This document shows, piece after piece, positions 26,843 through 34,831 of a DNA stretch of 64,000 nucleotides (the stretch's first letter is position 1; every line of letters starts with the position of its first letter). Below the pieces are notes generated by a model. The model worked only from the letters and a program-made list of their open reading frames with translations, was not told the origin of the DNA and ran no database searches. Source of the DNA: Lipingzhangella_A rawalii (lineage in GTDB: Bacteria > Actinomycetota > Actinomycetes > Streptosporangiales > Streptosporangiaceae); assembly GCF_031628175.1 (NCBI RefSeq), contig NZ_JAVLVT010000001.1, forward strand, positions 1,125,429-1,189,428, written 5' to 3'. A program made the translations under genes and the position numbers.

Positions 26843-27115
26843 TCAGCCTGCGACGGCTGTGATGATAGCCGCGAGAGCCGCCGCTACGGCCGAAAATGAG
26901 CTAATCGGCAGCGCATAGCGCCACCGGTCGATCGCATCGAGTCGCACCCGGTGGCGTTCCTGCTCGCTGCGCAACGCCTCCTGGGCCTGCTCGATCCGGT
27001 CCATACGTGCCACCGCGGATCGCACCTCGGCCTGGATCTCCCGAACCGCGCCGTACACATCCCGCGCCGTGATGACGCCGGAGAAGGGGTCGTTGTCGGT
27101 ACCGATCCCGCTCAC
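26843..27115 (-). CDS. Holin-like protein (XhlA type)
   Basis: The protein has 90 residues from the GTG at 27115, overlapping the upstream stop as GTGA. A coiled-coil part (REIQAEVRSAVARMDRIEQA then QEALRSEQERHRVRLDA) precedes one C-terminal hydrophobic helix (LPISSFSAVAAALAAIITAV). This is the XhlA/haemolysin arrangement of small phage lysis proteins. Its place next to the amidase supports the call. It would permeabilise the membrane so that endolysin reaches the wall. Confidence 0.75.
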   Translation of the reverse strand: MSGIGTDNDPFSGVITARDVYGAVREIQAEVRSAVARMDRIEQAQEALRSEQERHRVRLDAIDRWRYALPISSFSAVAAALAAIITAVAG

Positions 27116-27612
27116 CCGATCCGCTGGGCCTTGAGGTAGCTGCTCGAGGCCAGGCGAGCCATTTCGGAGCTGGCCGTGAGCTGGGACCACAACAGGGTCA
27201 GACTGCCGGGACCCTGCACGACGAAGGATTCCCAAGCATGACTACGTAACTGTCCTCCCTGGTGATTTCCATAATGGGCGTGGGTATCCGGTGCATGTGA
27301 CGCATGCGTCATCCGCGTTGACCGTCGATCTGCGTGGTCAGCATCGGGGCCCGCGGTGCGGCGAATGGAGAGCCGCGGCATATCCGTCTCCCACGCGACC
27401 CGGATCCCTTCAGACTCGCTGGTTCCCAGAAAATCCAAGACCGCGGTAACCTCCCACACCCCTTCGTCCAGCTCCAGGGTTAGATCCGCGTCCGGCAGCG
27501 GGGTGTCACTGTTGGTGCGCTGCTCATGACCATCCTTGAACACGAAGATGGGGGCATGGGCGTTCAGACGTTCGGCGGTGACGCGCATTCCGGCGCGCCA
27601 GGGAAACGGCAT
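27112..27612 (-). CDS. Phage-tail-associated protein of unknown role
   Basis: The protein has 166 residues. It starts MPFPWRAGMRVTAERLNA, a start common in actinophage tail-tip proteins that precede the lysis genes. A beta-rich middle (LTLELDEGVWEVTAVLDFLG) and a Thr/His-rich linker follow. It lacks a signal peptide and sits between the large tail protein and the holin, with overlap to the latter. A receptor-binding or fibre-accessory role is plausible from position only. Confidence 0.6.
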   Translation of the reverse strand: MPFPWRAGMRVTAERLNAHAPIFVFKDGHEQRTNSDTPLPDADLTLELDEGVWEVTAVLDFLGTSESEGIRVAWETDMPRLSIRRTAGPDADHADRRSTRMTHASHAPDTHAHYGNHQGGQLRSHAWESFVVQGPGSLTLLWSQLTASSEMARLASSSYLKAQRIG

Positions 27613-27624
27613 GACATTCTCCTC

Positions 27625-29565
27625 TCACAGTGCGACGGTCATAGGTTGGGCGAGTCGTAGCTCCGTGCCCGCCGGGTGTTCCTTGTGGATTCCGTTGATG
27701 CCGCGGGAAACCAGCAGCGTCTGCACAGCGCCCGAATCGTTGTCGGAGACGACCTCGTGGACCCGCATCGCTTCCCCGGCGCAGAGAATGTCGAAGGGGA
27801 AGTCGTCTGGGTGCTCGACAGTGGTGATCCATGGCGGTCCCGTCAGTGTCAGCACCCGCACCTCCTCCACATTCGCGTCCGCCTCGTCCAGAAGCAGGCA
27901 TCCTGCGGTGTCGGCCCGGTCCGGGGAGGCGGACCCGGAACTCGCGGCGTCGGCAACCTGCGCCACCAGCCAGGGCTCGCCGCTGCTCGCGTTGAAGACC
28001 ACCTCCCAGTGGTGCAGGTTGATACGTTCCTCGTAGCCCTGCACGAGCAGCTCGATCGGCCCGGGCGGCAGCCACTCCGGCGGGTTGAGCACCTGGAGGC
28101 TGTCCCCACAGTCCCGGGTGGCCACGGTGCTGATGAGTTGCGGATTCGCCGTCAGGTCGATGCGCACCGTGGGATAGCGCGCATCGTCGTGGGTGCCGAG
28201 ATGCACCCGCCACCCCGCCTGCGCGGGCAGCTGGTCGGCGGTGTGCACGTTGAGCTCCACCGACTCCTCATAGGTTCCCACCGCTTCGGTTCCCAGGGGG
28301 CCGTCCGTGACGGTGACCCGGTAGTCCTCCCCAGCCCCGGAAACGACGACATCGTTGCGAATCGCCTGGTCGTCCTCAACAGGCTCGAACGGGGCGCTGA
28401 CATGTCCTGCCGCATAGTCCACGGCCAGCCCCACCGACTGGGTGACCACGGCCAAGCCACGCACCTCGGTTGTGAAGGTGGCGACGGGTTGCGCCCCCTT
28501 GGCCCCCACCGCGCCGGACAACAGCACTGGGGTGGTCACGGCAGTCGTCACGGCCCGCTTGACGGTCGTCGCCGTCCCGACGGCGAGAAACTCGGTCGTG
28601 GCACCGGTCACTCCCACAGAGGCGTCCACGTCCGCGGAGGCCAGCACCGGGACCATCGAGTGTGCCCGAACCTGGGGAGCCGTCGCCGGCCCCACCGAGC
28701 CGCCACCGGCCTGTACCACCAGATGGGACAGGAAGACCGGGGCGGGGGGTGGATCTCCGGCCTGCTCGGCCAGCTCCATGTCCATGACCGCGAGGGTCTG
28801 CGCCCCCGCGATCCGATCCACGAGCAGGCCGTGGTCAACCTGGAATCGTTCCACGGCCTGGGCGGTCTCGTTACCGAAGACGCCGTCGGCCCCCCAGACC
28901 GGAAGCTCGTAGCCCAAATCCAGCAGGGCGTTCTGGAGATCCGTGATCGGGGTGCCGTCGAAGTCCGTGTCGGCGTCGTCGAGCCGGTACAGCCTGCTGT
29001 GCCGGTACCGGTAGGCCCCGAGGTGGGCGGTGTCGGCCGGCGCGACTCCCTGCCAGGTGTACACGGCACCGCCCGAGGTATCGTGCTCCGGGTAGGCCCG
29101 GATCACAATGTCGGAACCGTCCCGGTGAACCTCCAGCCGCACCCACTCGGCAACGCTCTGAGCCGTACCCGAGAAGGTGTAGGACAGCAGGCCCCCGGAC
29201 AGTGCCGTTTGGGCTCTCAGTTGCAGGGTTCCACCTGCGCTGGCCCGCGCCAGGAAGTGGGTATCCCCCACGGTCAGCAGGAGACGGGCCTCGTCGTCCG
29301 TCTCCGGCATCGGCGGAATCCACGCGTAGAAGCGCACCGTCCACTGCTCGTCGGGCAGCCCGAACTCCAGCAGCGGGGTGTTGCCCAGGTGGGGGCCGCT
29401 CTCCAACCGAATCGTGGAAAGGTGCTGCACCGCGTGCTCGGCCGAATAGGCGGCCCGCTCCGGTGCGAGGATGTCCAGCTGTCCGGCCCGCGCGGTCGCC
29501 GCCAGAGACCCGGAACTGGGGGTGGAACCCGCCGTCCCGGACAGCGAGTTCTCGATCGTGGCCAT
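27625..29565 (-). CDS. Large distal tail protein with embedded peptidoglycan-binding domain
   Basis: The protein has 646 residues. The first ~190 form a beta-rich lectin-like module (LEFGLPDEQWTVRFYAWIPP, then VRLEVHRDGSDIVIRAYPEH). Residues about 200-262 are a peptidoglycan-binding-1 unit (LQNALLDLGYELPVWGADGV, then FGNETAQAVERFQVDHGL). The remaining C-terminal half resembles tail-tip hub or fibre proteins. A wall-binding domain in a tail structural protein would let the particle grip the cell surface before injection or pore formation. It is transcribed with the other tail genes, 12 bases before the next start. Confidence 0.7.
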   Translation of the reverse strand: MATIENSLSGTAGSTPSSGSLAATARAGQLDILAPERAAYSAEHAVQHLSTIRLESGPHLGNTPLLEFGLPDEQWTVRFYAWIPPMPETDDEARLLLTVGDTHFLARASAGGTLQLRAQTALSGGLLSYTFSGTAQSVAEWVRLEVHRDGSDIVIRAYPEHDTSGGAVYTWQGVAPADTAHLGAYRYRHSRLYRLDDADTDFDGTPITDLQNALLDLGYELPVWGADGVFGNETAQAVERFQVDHGLLVDRIAGAQTLAVMDMELAEQAGDPPPAPVFLSHLVVQAGGGSVGPATAPQVRAHSMVPVLASADVDASVGVTGATTEFLAVGTATTVKRAVTTAVTTPVLLSGAVGAKGAQPVATFTTEVRGLAVVTQSVGLAVDYAAGHVSAPFEPVEDDQAIRNDVVVSGAGEDYRVTVTDGPLGTEAVGTYEESVELNVHTADQLPAQAGWRVHLGTHDDARYPTVRIDLTANPQLISTVATRDCGDSLQVLNPPEWLPPGPIELLVQGYEERINLHHWEVVFNASSGEPWLVAQVADAASSGSASPDRADTAGCLLLDEADANVEEVRVLTLTGPPWITTVEHPDDFPFDILCAGEAMRVHEVVSDNDSGAVQTLLVSRGINGIHKEHPAGTELRLAQPMTVAL

Positions 29566-29574
29566 ATGCCCCTC

Positions 29575-29931
29575 CTAGGACTGGTTGACCAGGGCGATCG
29601 CTCCCGGGTCCACCGTCAGCGTTCCGGGGCCGGCGAAGTACTCGTCGGTGGATGTGCGCAGCGCACCCAGCCACACCCCGTCGGTGTCCCAGAGGCCGAC
29701 CCAGTACACGGTCACCTCCGCGGGAACGTTGAAGGTCACGGCCTCAGCCAGGGTTGCCGTACCGTCGGCGGCGTTGGCCCAGGTGATCGCCTGGCGGCTG
29801 TAGGAGCCCCCGGAGATCTCCCCTGAGCCGTCATCGGGCTCGTTCTCGGTGGAGTGCAGCGAGGCGCTCACCGCGGTGTCGACGCCAATGCCGTTCAGGA
29901 GGCGGTTCCGGAACTCAACACTCAAACTCAT
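29575..29931 (-). CDS. Small tail fibre-like protein
   Basis: The protein has 118 residues. It starts MSLSVEFRNRLLNGIGVDTA and continues with VTFNVPAEVTVYWVGLWDTD, a pattern I associate with a short tail-fibre family frequent in actinobacterial prophages. It is followed 9 bases later by the large distal tail protein. No enzymatic motif is present. It is probably part of the tail tip. Confidence 0.65.
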   Translation of the reverse strand: MSLSVEFRNRLLNGIGVDTAVSASLHSTENEPDDGSGEISGGSYSRQAITWANAADGTATLAEAVTFNVPAEVTVYWVGLWDTDGVWLGALRTSTDEYFAGPGTLTVDPGAIALVNQS

Positions 29932-29945
29932 TTCTTCTCCTTCGG

Positions 29946-31334
29946 TTACTGGTTGTCCACCAACTGTGCGCCGCGGTTGTAGATGGACCGCAGCGTCCGG
30001 TACGTGAGGCCGAACTCCTCGCGGGACTCGTAGAGCACACCGCCGTCGACTTCGGCGGCCTCACGCACCAGGTCCAATGGCCCGTCCGGGGCCTGCGGCC
30101 CCATGGGCAGGGTTTCGTCCGGATCACCCACGATCCGCACCGGAATGTCCGCCTCGGCGCACAGCCGTTCGATGCGGCGCGCGGCCGGTTCGCCGGCATG
30201 CCCCCGCATCGCGGCCACCATCGCGCTGGTACTGGGCCGGTCGGTCCCCCAAACGGTGACGTGACCCAACCCCAGGTGCTCGGAGACGTCCTCGTCGGGC
30301 ACCCACCACTCGTAGGCCCACTGGGTGACGGGGGCAGCCGGCACGTCCGCGGTTCCGGACAGCACCTCGTCCCCGTCCACGGACACGCTCCAGGCGGCCC
30401 CGGCCCCCTCCGGCGCCACAGTGAAACGCACGTGGTGCGGTTCGTCGTCGAGCATCCACAATGCGGGCGCGCTCGCCAGGACTGTGGTCTGTTCGGCTTC
30501 ACCCTCCGCATCGGTCCGTACCGATACGCCTACCTCACGGGGGGACACGGTCGGATCCTCAAGGAGGTACCACGTCACCTCGGTTCCCCCGGAGGTCTGG
30601 GTGGCGATCGTGACGTTGTCCTGCCCGCCTCGGCCCACCCGGATCATGTCGGCTGCCCAGCTGGAGGTGACCCCGGGTACGGACCCTGATGCGATTCCAC
30701 GGTCCTTGTCGGTGCGTACGGTTTCCTCCAGCCATGGGGCCAGCTCGGCCTCCTTCCACTGCGGGGTCATCCTGTGGACGCTGCCGGTACTGTGATCCCG
30801 TTCCGCCCACCGCATCCGGCGTCCCCCGGGAACAGCGGACGCCCCTCGGCTCCCCGCCGACTCCGGATCGTCGAGGATCCAGTAGGCCACGGGTCGGTGC
30901 GCCTGGATCACACGCCGCAATGCCGTCTGGAGTGCGGAGTGCTGCTGGTCCAGCCGACGCAGAATTCCGGCGGCCTCGATCGGCACCCAGCGGTCGTTTC
31001 CGGAGAGGTCCCAGCGTGCTGGCCAGGCCGACACTTCCCCGTGGAAACGCCACACGATTGTTTCGCCTTCGGTACGAACTCCGACCCGCAGTGGGGTGTT
31101 GCGTCCGATCAGTCCGTAGTACGGGGACCGGGGATTTCGTGGGCTGTAGCGGCCGTGGCGATTGTTGAGCACCACGGTGCACTTGCCGGGGTCCACGGTG
31201 TCACCCTCGTCCGGGCGGCCACGCACGATCGCGATATCCTCCCGGGTGCGCACATCCCCGGTGATATCCACCCAGGAGCCGTCGATTCCCAATTCCACCA
31301 CGAGGGCCAGCGGAAACAGCGCCATGTCCTCCAC
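29946..31334 (-). CDS. Distal tail / minor tail protein
   Basis: The protein has 462 residues. LVVELGIDGSWVDITGDV at the N-terminus and the KCTVVLNNRHGRYSPRNPRS segment are typical of siphophage tail proteins encoded directly after the tape measure (Dit/Tal-type hub components). The C-terminal part (VREAAEVDGGVLYESREEFG) matches the same group. It starts 7 bases after the tape-measure stop; GTG at 31334 and ATG at 31325 are both possible starts. Confidence 0.75.
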   Translation of the reverse strand: MEDMALFPLALVVELGIDGSWVDITGDVRTREDIAIVRGRPDEGDTVDPGKCTVVLNNRHGRYSPRNPRSPYYGLIGRNTPLRVGVRTEGETIVWRFHGEVSAWPARWDLSGNDRWVPIEAAGILRRLDQQHSALQTALRRVIQAHRPVAYWILDDPESAGSRGASAVPGGRRMRWAERDHSTGSVHRMTPQWKEAELAPWLEETVRTDKDRGIASGSVPGVTSSWAADMIRVGRGGQDNVTIATQTSGGTEVTWYLLEDPTVSPREVGVSVRTDAEGEAEQTTVLASAPALWMLDDEPHHVRFTVAPEGAGAAWSVSVDGDEVLSGTADVPAAPVTQWAYEWWVPDEDVSEHLGLGHVTVWGTDRPSTSAMVAAMRGHAGEPAARRIERLCAEADIPVRIVGDPDETLPMGPQAPDGPLDLVREAAEVDGGVLYESREEFGLTYRTLRSIYNRGAQLVDNQ

Positions 31335-31341
31335 CCCCTCC

Positions 31342-32841
31342 TCACAGCCCGGCCTGTCGGGTCATCTTGCGGATCATGCGCTTCATCTCTTCGTCGGCGC
31401 CGGTCACGTCCAGCGACACCCGCTGGTCGGTGCCGCCGGTGTGCCGTACCGAGGCGCCCACGTTGGCGGGGATGGTGTCGGTGACGTCGCTGAGGGTGCG
31501 CCGCAGCTCGGGCAGGCTGCCTTCGATGCCCCGGCTGAGCCCGCCCATAATGTTTTCGCCGGCGCCCGCCAGCAGCTTCCGGTCGACCCGGGCGGGTCCC
31601 TTCCAGTCCGGGATCATGTCGGTGACGCCGCTGAAGGTGTTCTTCAGATTGCTGATCATGTCTTTGACGCCGTCGATCAGACCGTTGATGATGTCCCGGC
31701 CCGCGCCCAGCAGCAGCGATCCGAGGTTGCCGATCGCGGAGGTGATCCGTCCCGGAATGTCACGGACGAAGCCCAGGAACCGTTGGATCTGCGCGGAGGC
31801 GGCGCTGGCCATGCTGGAGAAGAACCCGCCGACCATCGCGGGGATGCGTCCGATCCCGCGCAGGAAGCCGAGCACGGCCTGCACGCCCTTGTCCACCAGG
31901 TCCTTGGCCCACTCGATGCCCGTGTTGAACGCCTCGACGATCTGGTCCCAGTGGCTGATGATGATGCCGAGCGGATGCCAGTTCAGGAAGAGGTCGAGCA
32001 GCCACTGCAAGCCGGAGGAGACGGCGTCCCAGATCCAGTCGACCGCATTCCAGAACAGGTCGACGATCCACTCCCACACCCCGGCCAGAGTGTCCTTCAC
32101 CCATTCCCAGGCGGCCTTGGTCGCGGCGACGATCTCGTCCCAGTAGTAGATGATCAACGCGACCACGGCCACAATCGCGGCGACGATCAGTGCGATCGGC
32201 CAGATGGAGATCAGCCAGGCCGCGGCCACCTTCAGCGCGTGCAGCATGGCCTTAACGCCCATCATCAGCCACGCGGCGATCATTTTCGTAGCAGAGACCA
32301 GGGTTGCCACCACCATGCGAGTGATGGCCGCGATCACCTGCCCCGACGCAATCAGGAAGCGCTTCCCCATCGTCAACGCGGAGGTACCGAGTGTCCGCAG
32401 TTTCGCGCCGATCTTCTTCATGTTCTCGCCCGACATCGCGGACAGGACCACCCTGAACCCGGCGGCCATGTTCCGAGCGAACGTCATCCCCTTCGCGAAG
32501 CCCTGGATGGCGTTTCCGCCGTTTTCCAGCGCCTTTCCGAAGAATTTTGTCTGATCCTCGGACAGGCCAATCTTCTCTCCATACTCACCGACGACCCCAC
32601 TCGACTTCTCCAGGGCGCCACCCAGGGACTCGACGGTGTCCGCCGCGGTCTTCCACCGATCCGAGGAGTCCTTGGTCTTCTCCGAGGCCTGGTTGGCCGC
32701 CTCCTCGACCTCCCCGGCGGAATCCGCGACCTTGCTCAGGTTTTCTTCCAGCTTCTCCGCACTGCTCGCGGCACCACTTAACTCACTCTCCATACCCTCC
32801 AGAGCCTCTGCGGAACGTTCGATCGTTGCCGTAGCCATCAT
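31342..32841 (-). CDS. Tail tape-measure protein
   Basis: The protein has 499 residues. The charged helical N-terminus (IERSAEALEGMESELSGAAS) leads to hydrophobic spans in the middle (IWPIALIVAAIVAVVALIIY) and repeated tryptophan-rich helices (WEWVKDTLAGVWEWIVDLFW). It ends with an amphipathic tail (FRDIPGRI-type repeats, GLIDGVKDMI). These are hallmarks of tape-measure proteins, which set tail length. Using the family rule of about 0.15 nm per residue, a tail near 75 nm is expected, short for a siphophage. The gene lacks an obvious promoter between it and the opposite-strand lipoprotein genes. Confidence 0.85.
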   Translation of the reverse strand: MMATATIERSAEALEGMESELSGAASSAEKLEENLSKVADSAGEVEEAANQASEKTKDSSDRWKTAADTVESLGGALEKSSGVVGEYGEKIGLSEDQTKFFGKALENGGNAIQGFAKGMTFARNMAAGFRVVLSAMSGENMKKIGAKLRTLGTSALTMGKRFLIASGQVIAAITRMVVATLVSATKMIAAWLMMGVKAMLHALKVAAAWLISIWPIALIVAAIVAVVALIIYYWDEIVAATKAAWEWVKDTLAGVWEWIVDLFWNAVDWIWDAVSSGLQWLLDLFLNWHPLGIIISHWDQIVEAFNTGIEWAKDLVDKGVQAVLGFLRGIGRIPAMVGGFFSSMASAASAQIQRFLGFVRDIPGRITSAIGNLGSLLLGAGRDIINGLIDGVKDMISNLKNTFSGVTDMIPDWKGPARVDRKLLAGAGENIMGGLSRGIEGSLPELRRTLSDVTDTIPANVGASVRHTGGTDQRVSLDVTGADEEMKRMIRKMTRQAGL

Positions 32842-32876
32842 CTACCACCAAACAAAAACAAGAAGGGATTCATAGA

Positions 32877-33230
32877 TTGGCGACATTGACATCAAGAAAC
32901 TCGATCTCGCTTTTCATTAGAAGTCATTGGAACAAAACAAAATCAGCTATGATATTCACAATTTCCGCAGCCGCCATCACTGCCATTGTGGGATGCGGAA
33001 ACAACTCCGCAGACGCCGATGACGATGAACATGGCCCCCGCACCGGAATCACCGAAGTCTTTACCGAAGAGATCGACGGAGAGGAGGTCCCCTGCATCCG
33101 TTGGACTGGAAATGACGAAGGCGGCCTGTCCTGTGACTTCGAGGCGCCGTATCGGGACACCGAATCTCAGCCCGAATCCGGTGAGGAACGAGAATCCGAA
33201 GAATCCCCAACCACCGAACTGACGGAGTAG
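32877..33230 (+). CDS. Lipoprotein in the tail cluster, copy 1
   Basis: The protein has 117 residues from a TTG at 32877 with AAGGG nine bases upstream; ATG at 32949 is an alternative. A basic start (IRSHWNKTKSAM) precedes a hydrophobic core and the lipobox-like AIVGC. The mature part (CGNNSADADDDEHGP, then VFTEEIDGEEVPCIRW and GGLSCDF) is closely related to copy 2 just downstream. The 5' part is AT-rich compared with its surroundings, as expected of an acquired gene. It is encoded opposite to the tail operon. A surface role such as immunity or exclusion is an inference. Confidence 0.65.
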   Translation: MATLTSRNSISLFIRSHWNKTKSAMIFTISAAAITAIVGCGNNSADADDDEHGPRTGITEVFTEEIDGEEVPCIRWTGNDEGGLSCDFEAPYRDTESQPESGEERESEESPTTELTE

Positions 33231-33234
33231 CAGC

Positions 33235-33570
33235 ATGCGTACACCAACCGCTTTCGCCGGCCCCCTCCTGACCCTATTGCTCCTCGCCGGATGCGGAAAC
33301 AACTCCGCAGACGCCAATGATGACAACACCGGCCCGGAGTGGGGACACACCGACGTTTTTACCGAAGAGGTCAACGGGGAGGAGATCGTCTGCGTAAATT
33401 GGGAGAGCGGTGATTCGGGCGGCCTCACCTGTGACTTCGCGCCGCTGCATCAGGACACCGAGAATTCGGCGGACTCCGAGGAGTCGGAGGATACGGCGGA
33501 GGCCGGGGAGACCGGGGATGCAGCCACGGAAGACCCCGCCACCGAGCCCGCACCCGAGCCCGCAGAGTAG
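33235..33570 (+). CDS. Lipoprotein in the tail cluster, copy 2
   Basis: The protein has 111 residues. The signal peptide is complete: basic start, LLTLLLL core, and lipobox LAGC. CGNNSADANDDNTGPEWGHT, then VFTEEVNGEEIVCVNW and GGLTCDF, align with copy 1 along most of the length. The C-terminal tail is acidic and Ala/Glu/Pro-rich. It begins 4 bases after copy 1, so the two arose by tandem duplication and are co-transcribed. A two-way terminator follows at 33585-33636. Confidence 0.75.
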   Translation: MRTPTAFAGPLLTLLLLAGCGNNSADANDDNTGPEWGHTDVFTEEVNGEEIVCVNWESGDSGGLTCDFAPLHQDTENSADSEESEDTAEAGETGDAATEDPATEPAPEPAE

Positions 33571-33584
33571 CCGGGGGCAGGCCC

Positions 33585-33636
33585 GGGCGGTGTCGCGGCT
33601 GTGCCGGGGGCAGGCCCCGGCACCGCGGCACCGCCC
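33585..33636. terminator. Large hairpin between the lipoproteins and the tail-terminator gene
   Basis: The outer arms 33585-33598 and 33623-33636 pair over 14 steps (one G-U). An inner stem, TGCCGGGG/CCCCGGCA, lies between them. It sits exactly where two convergent genes end, 14 bases after one stop and 3 before the other. It should end the lipoprotein mRNA and may also stop late tail transcripts coming from the right. Confidence 0.7.
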
Positions 33637-33639
33637 CGG

Positions 33640-34062
33640 CTACTGCGCTGCCTGGCTGGTCACGATGCGGAAGGTGGCCGTAACTCGGGTGAGGTCGGGG
33701 CTGTCCGGGTCCCGTTCGGCGTGGCCCTCGGCGAAGGCACACACCACCACCCGCCACGGACCGTCCAGCTCGAGAGGCTGGTGGTCCAACAGCTGGGTGA
33801 CCCGGTCGGCCACCTGCTTGGCCTCGGCCAGCCCCGGCTGCTGGGACCAGACCTGAACCGTGTGGGTGCACTGGCGACCGAACGCACCGTGGGTGTTGTC
33901 CGGCTCCTCGGTGGCCGCTCCGAGGAGCACGTGCGGGTAGGACGGCTCGGGCTCCACGTACTCGTACACCTCGGCCCCCAGGTCCGGCGCGGACTCCAGG
34001 CGCTGCCGAATGGCGTCCTGGATCGCGAGGAGGGGGGAGCGTGCAATCGTGCTGGGCATCAA
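33640..34062 (-). CDS. Tail terminator protein (DUF3168, gpU-like)
   Basis: The protein has 140 residues. IQDAIRQRLESAPDLGAEVY then YPHVLLGAATEEPDNTHGAF, HTVQVWSQQPGLAEAKQVAD and VTATFRIV fit DUF3168 tail-completion proteins. These cap the tail tube and, in phages, connect it to the head. Its presence without any head gene is notable, since a tail-only particle still needs its tube capped. In most siphophages it lies before the tube gene; here it follows the G/T pair. Confidence 0.8.
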   Translation of the reverse strand: MMPSTIARSPLLAIQDAIRQRLESAPDLGAEVYEYVEPEPSYPHVLLGAATEEPDNTHGAFGRQCTHTVQVWSQQPGLAEAKQVADRVTQLLDHQPLELDGPWRVVVCAFAEGHAERDPDSPDLTRVTATFRIVTSQAAQ

Positions 34063-34092
34063 ACTCTCCTAAGGCAGGGAGGGACAGGACCA

Positions 34093-34123
34093 CCCGGGAT
34101 TCGAACAGTGTTCGAATCCCGGG
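34093..34123. terminator. Perfect 14-bp hairpin inside the tail operon
   Basis: CCCGGGATTCGAAC (34093-34106) and GTTCGAATCCCGGG (34110-34123) are exact complements with a 3-nt loop. It lies between the T-like gene and the tail terminator gene. The arm GTTCGAATCCCGGG resembles a tRNA T-arm. It may attenuate expression of downstream late genes or be a relic of a tRNA-derived sequence. Confidence 0.55.
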
Positions 34124-34133
34124 CTCGGCGGTT

Positions 34134-34412
34134 CTACCCGGTTTGGGATCCGCCCAATGCGGTGTTGATGCGCTGAACGGTGGCCAGCTGCTCCTGCCAG
34201 GACTGCTCCCTGCGGTCCCACCGCGGGATGAAGTCCGCTGGCTTGGCGGCCCGGCCCCGCTTGCCCCGGTTGGCGTTGGCGACAGTCGAGGCCACGATCG
34301 CTGCGTGCAGGTCCGCGCGTTCGGGCCCCAGTGGACCGGTCACCCGCTCGTAGGCCATCCATTCCGAGAGTTCCCGGGAGCTGATCCGCCCCAGCAGCTC
34401 ACCGACGGTCAT
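34134..34412 (-). CDS. Tail assembly chaperone, T part (DUF4035-like)
   Basis: The region has 92 codons from the ATG at 34412. The family-like segment starts earlier in the same frame (RRFCFRLAAHLGMTVGELLG), upstream of that ATG and overlapping the end of the G gene. This means the natural product is probably a G-T fusion made by -1 frameshifting. SSRELSEWMAYERVTGPLG and PADFIPRWDRR are typical of the T domain. The G-T protein holds the tape measure and tube subunits during tail assembly. Confidence 0.75.
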   Translation of the reverse strand: MTVGELLGRISSRELSEWMAYERVTGPLGPERADLHAAIVASTVANANRGKRGRAAKPADFIPRWDRREQSWQEQLATVQRINTALGGSQTG

Positions 34413-34426
34413 TCCGAGGTGGGCGG

Positions 34427-34831
34427 CTAAGCGGAAGCAGAACCTTCGCTCGGGCCGCCCGCGGATTCCCCCGTCATCTCCTCCGCATCGTCCTGCCCCA
34501 TCCCGGACAGCTGCTGTGCCCGCTCGAACAGGCGCTGGAGCACGGCTCCGGACTTGCGGCCGAGTTCGGAGATCTCATCATCGGTGAACAGGCGGTTGTC
34601 GTTCGCGTCCACCAGACACAGGGCCAGCAGCCGCTCACGCAAGGTGCGCAGCGCCTCGGTTCGCACGTTCACACTCTGGCCCTTGGAGGCGATCATGGTC
34701 GCCTCCAGCCGACTGCGTTCGGCGCCGCTCAACCCGCGCAGGCGCACGGTGCCGCCCCACTCCGGGACGTGGATCTCCTCGGTGGGCAGATCCCCGGCGG
34801 CGAGAATCGCCGACTTGTCCAGCAGACTCAT
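34427..34831 (-). CDS. Tail assembly chaperone, G part
   Basis: The protein has 134 residues. VPEWGGTVRLRGLSGAERSR, LRERLLALCLVDANDNRLFT and DDEISELGRKSGAVLQRLFE are characteristic of phage tail assembly chaperones of the G/TAC type. The start overlaps the tube stop as TGATG at 34829-34833. Its 3' end overlaps the -1 frame encoding the T domain. A GGGGGAA stretch at 34466-34472 lies in the overlap and is the best slippery site. Confidence 0.85.
   Translation of the reverse strand: MSLLDKSAILAAGDLPTEEIHVPEWGGTVRLRGLSGAERSRLEATMIASKGQSVNVRTEALRTLRERLLALCLVDANDNRLFTDDEISELGRKSGAVLQRLFERAQQLSGMGQDDAEEMTGESAGGPSEGSASA
34466..34472 (-). other. Candidate -1 programmed frameshift site (G to G-T)
   Basis: On the minus strand the heptamer is GGGGGAA, read in the zero frame as G GGG GAA, 15 codons before the G stop. 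The GGG tRNA can re-pair perfectly one base back. The GAA tRNA would pair imperfectly with GGA, so the signal is not ideal. The -1 frame from here is open into the T domain without a stop. Confidence 0.5.

Noticed and set aside
34093..34123. A tRNA gene or remnant (T-arm-like word GTTCGAATCCCGGG)
   Set aside because: The element is a simple inverted repeat with no acceptor, D or anticodon arm around it. A relic of a tRNA-type attachment site cannot be excluded but is unsupported.
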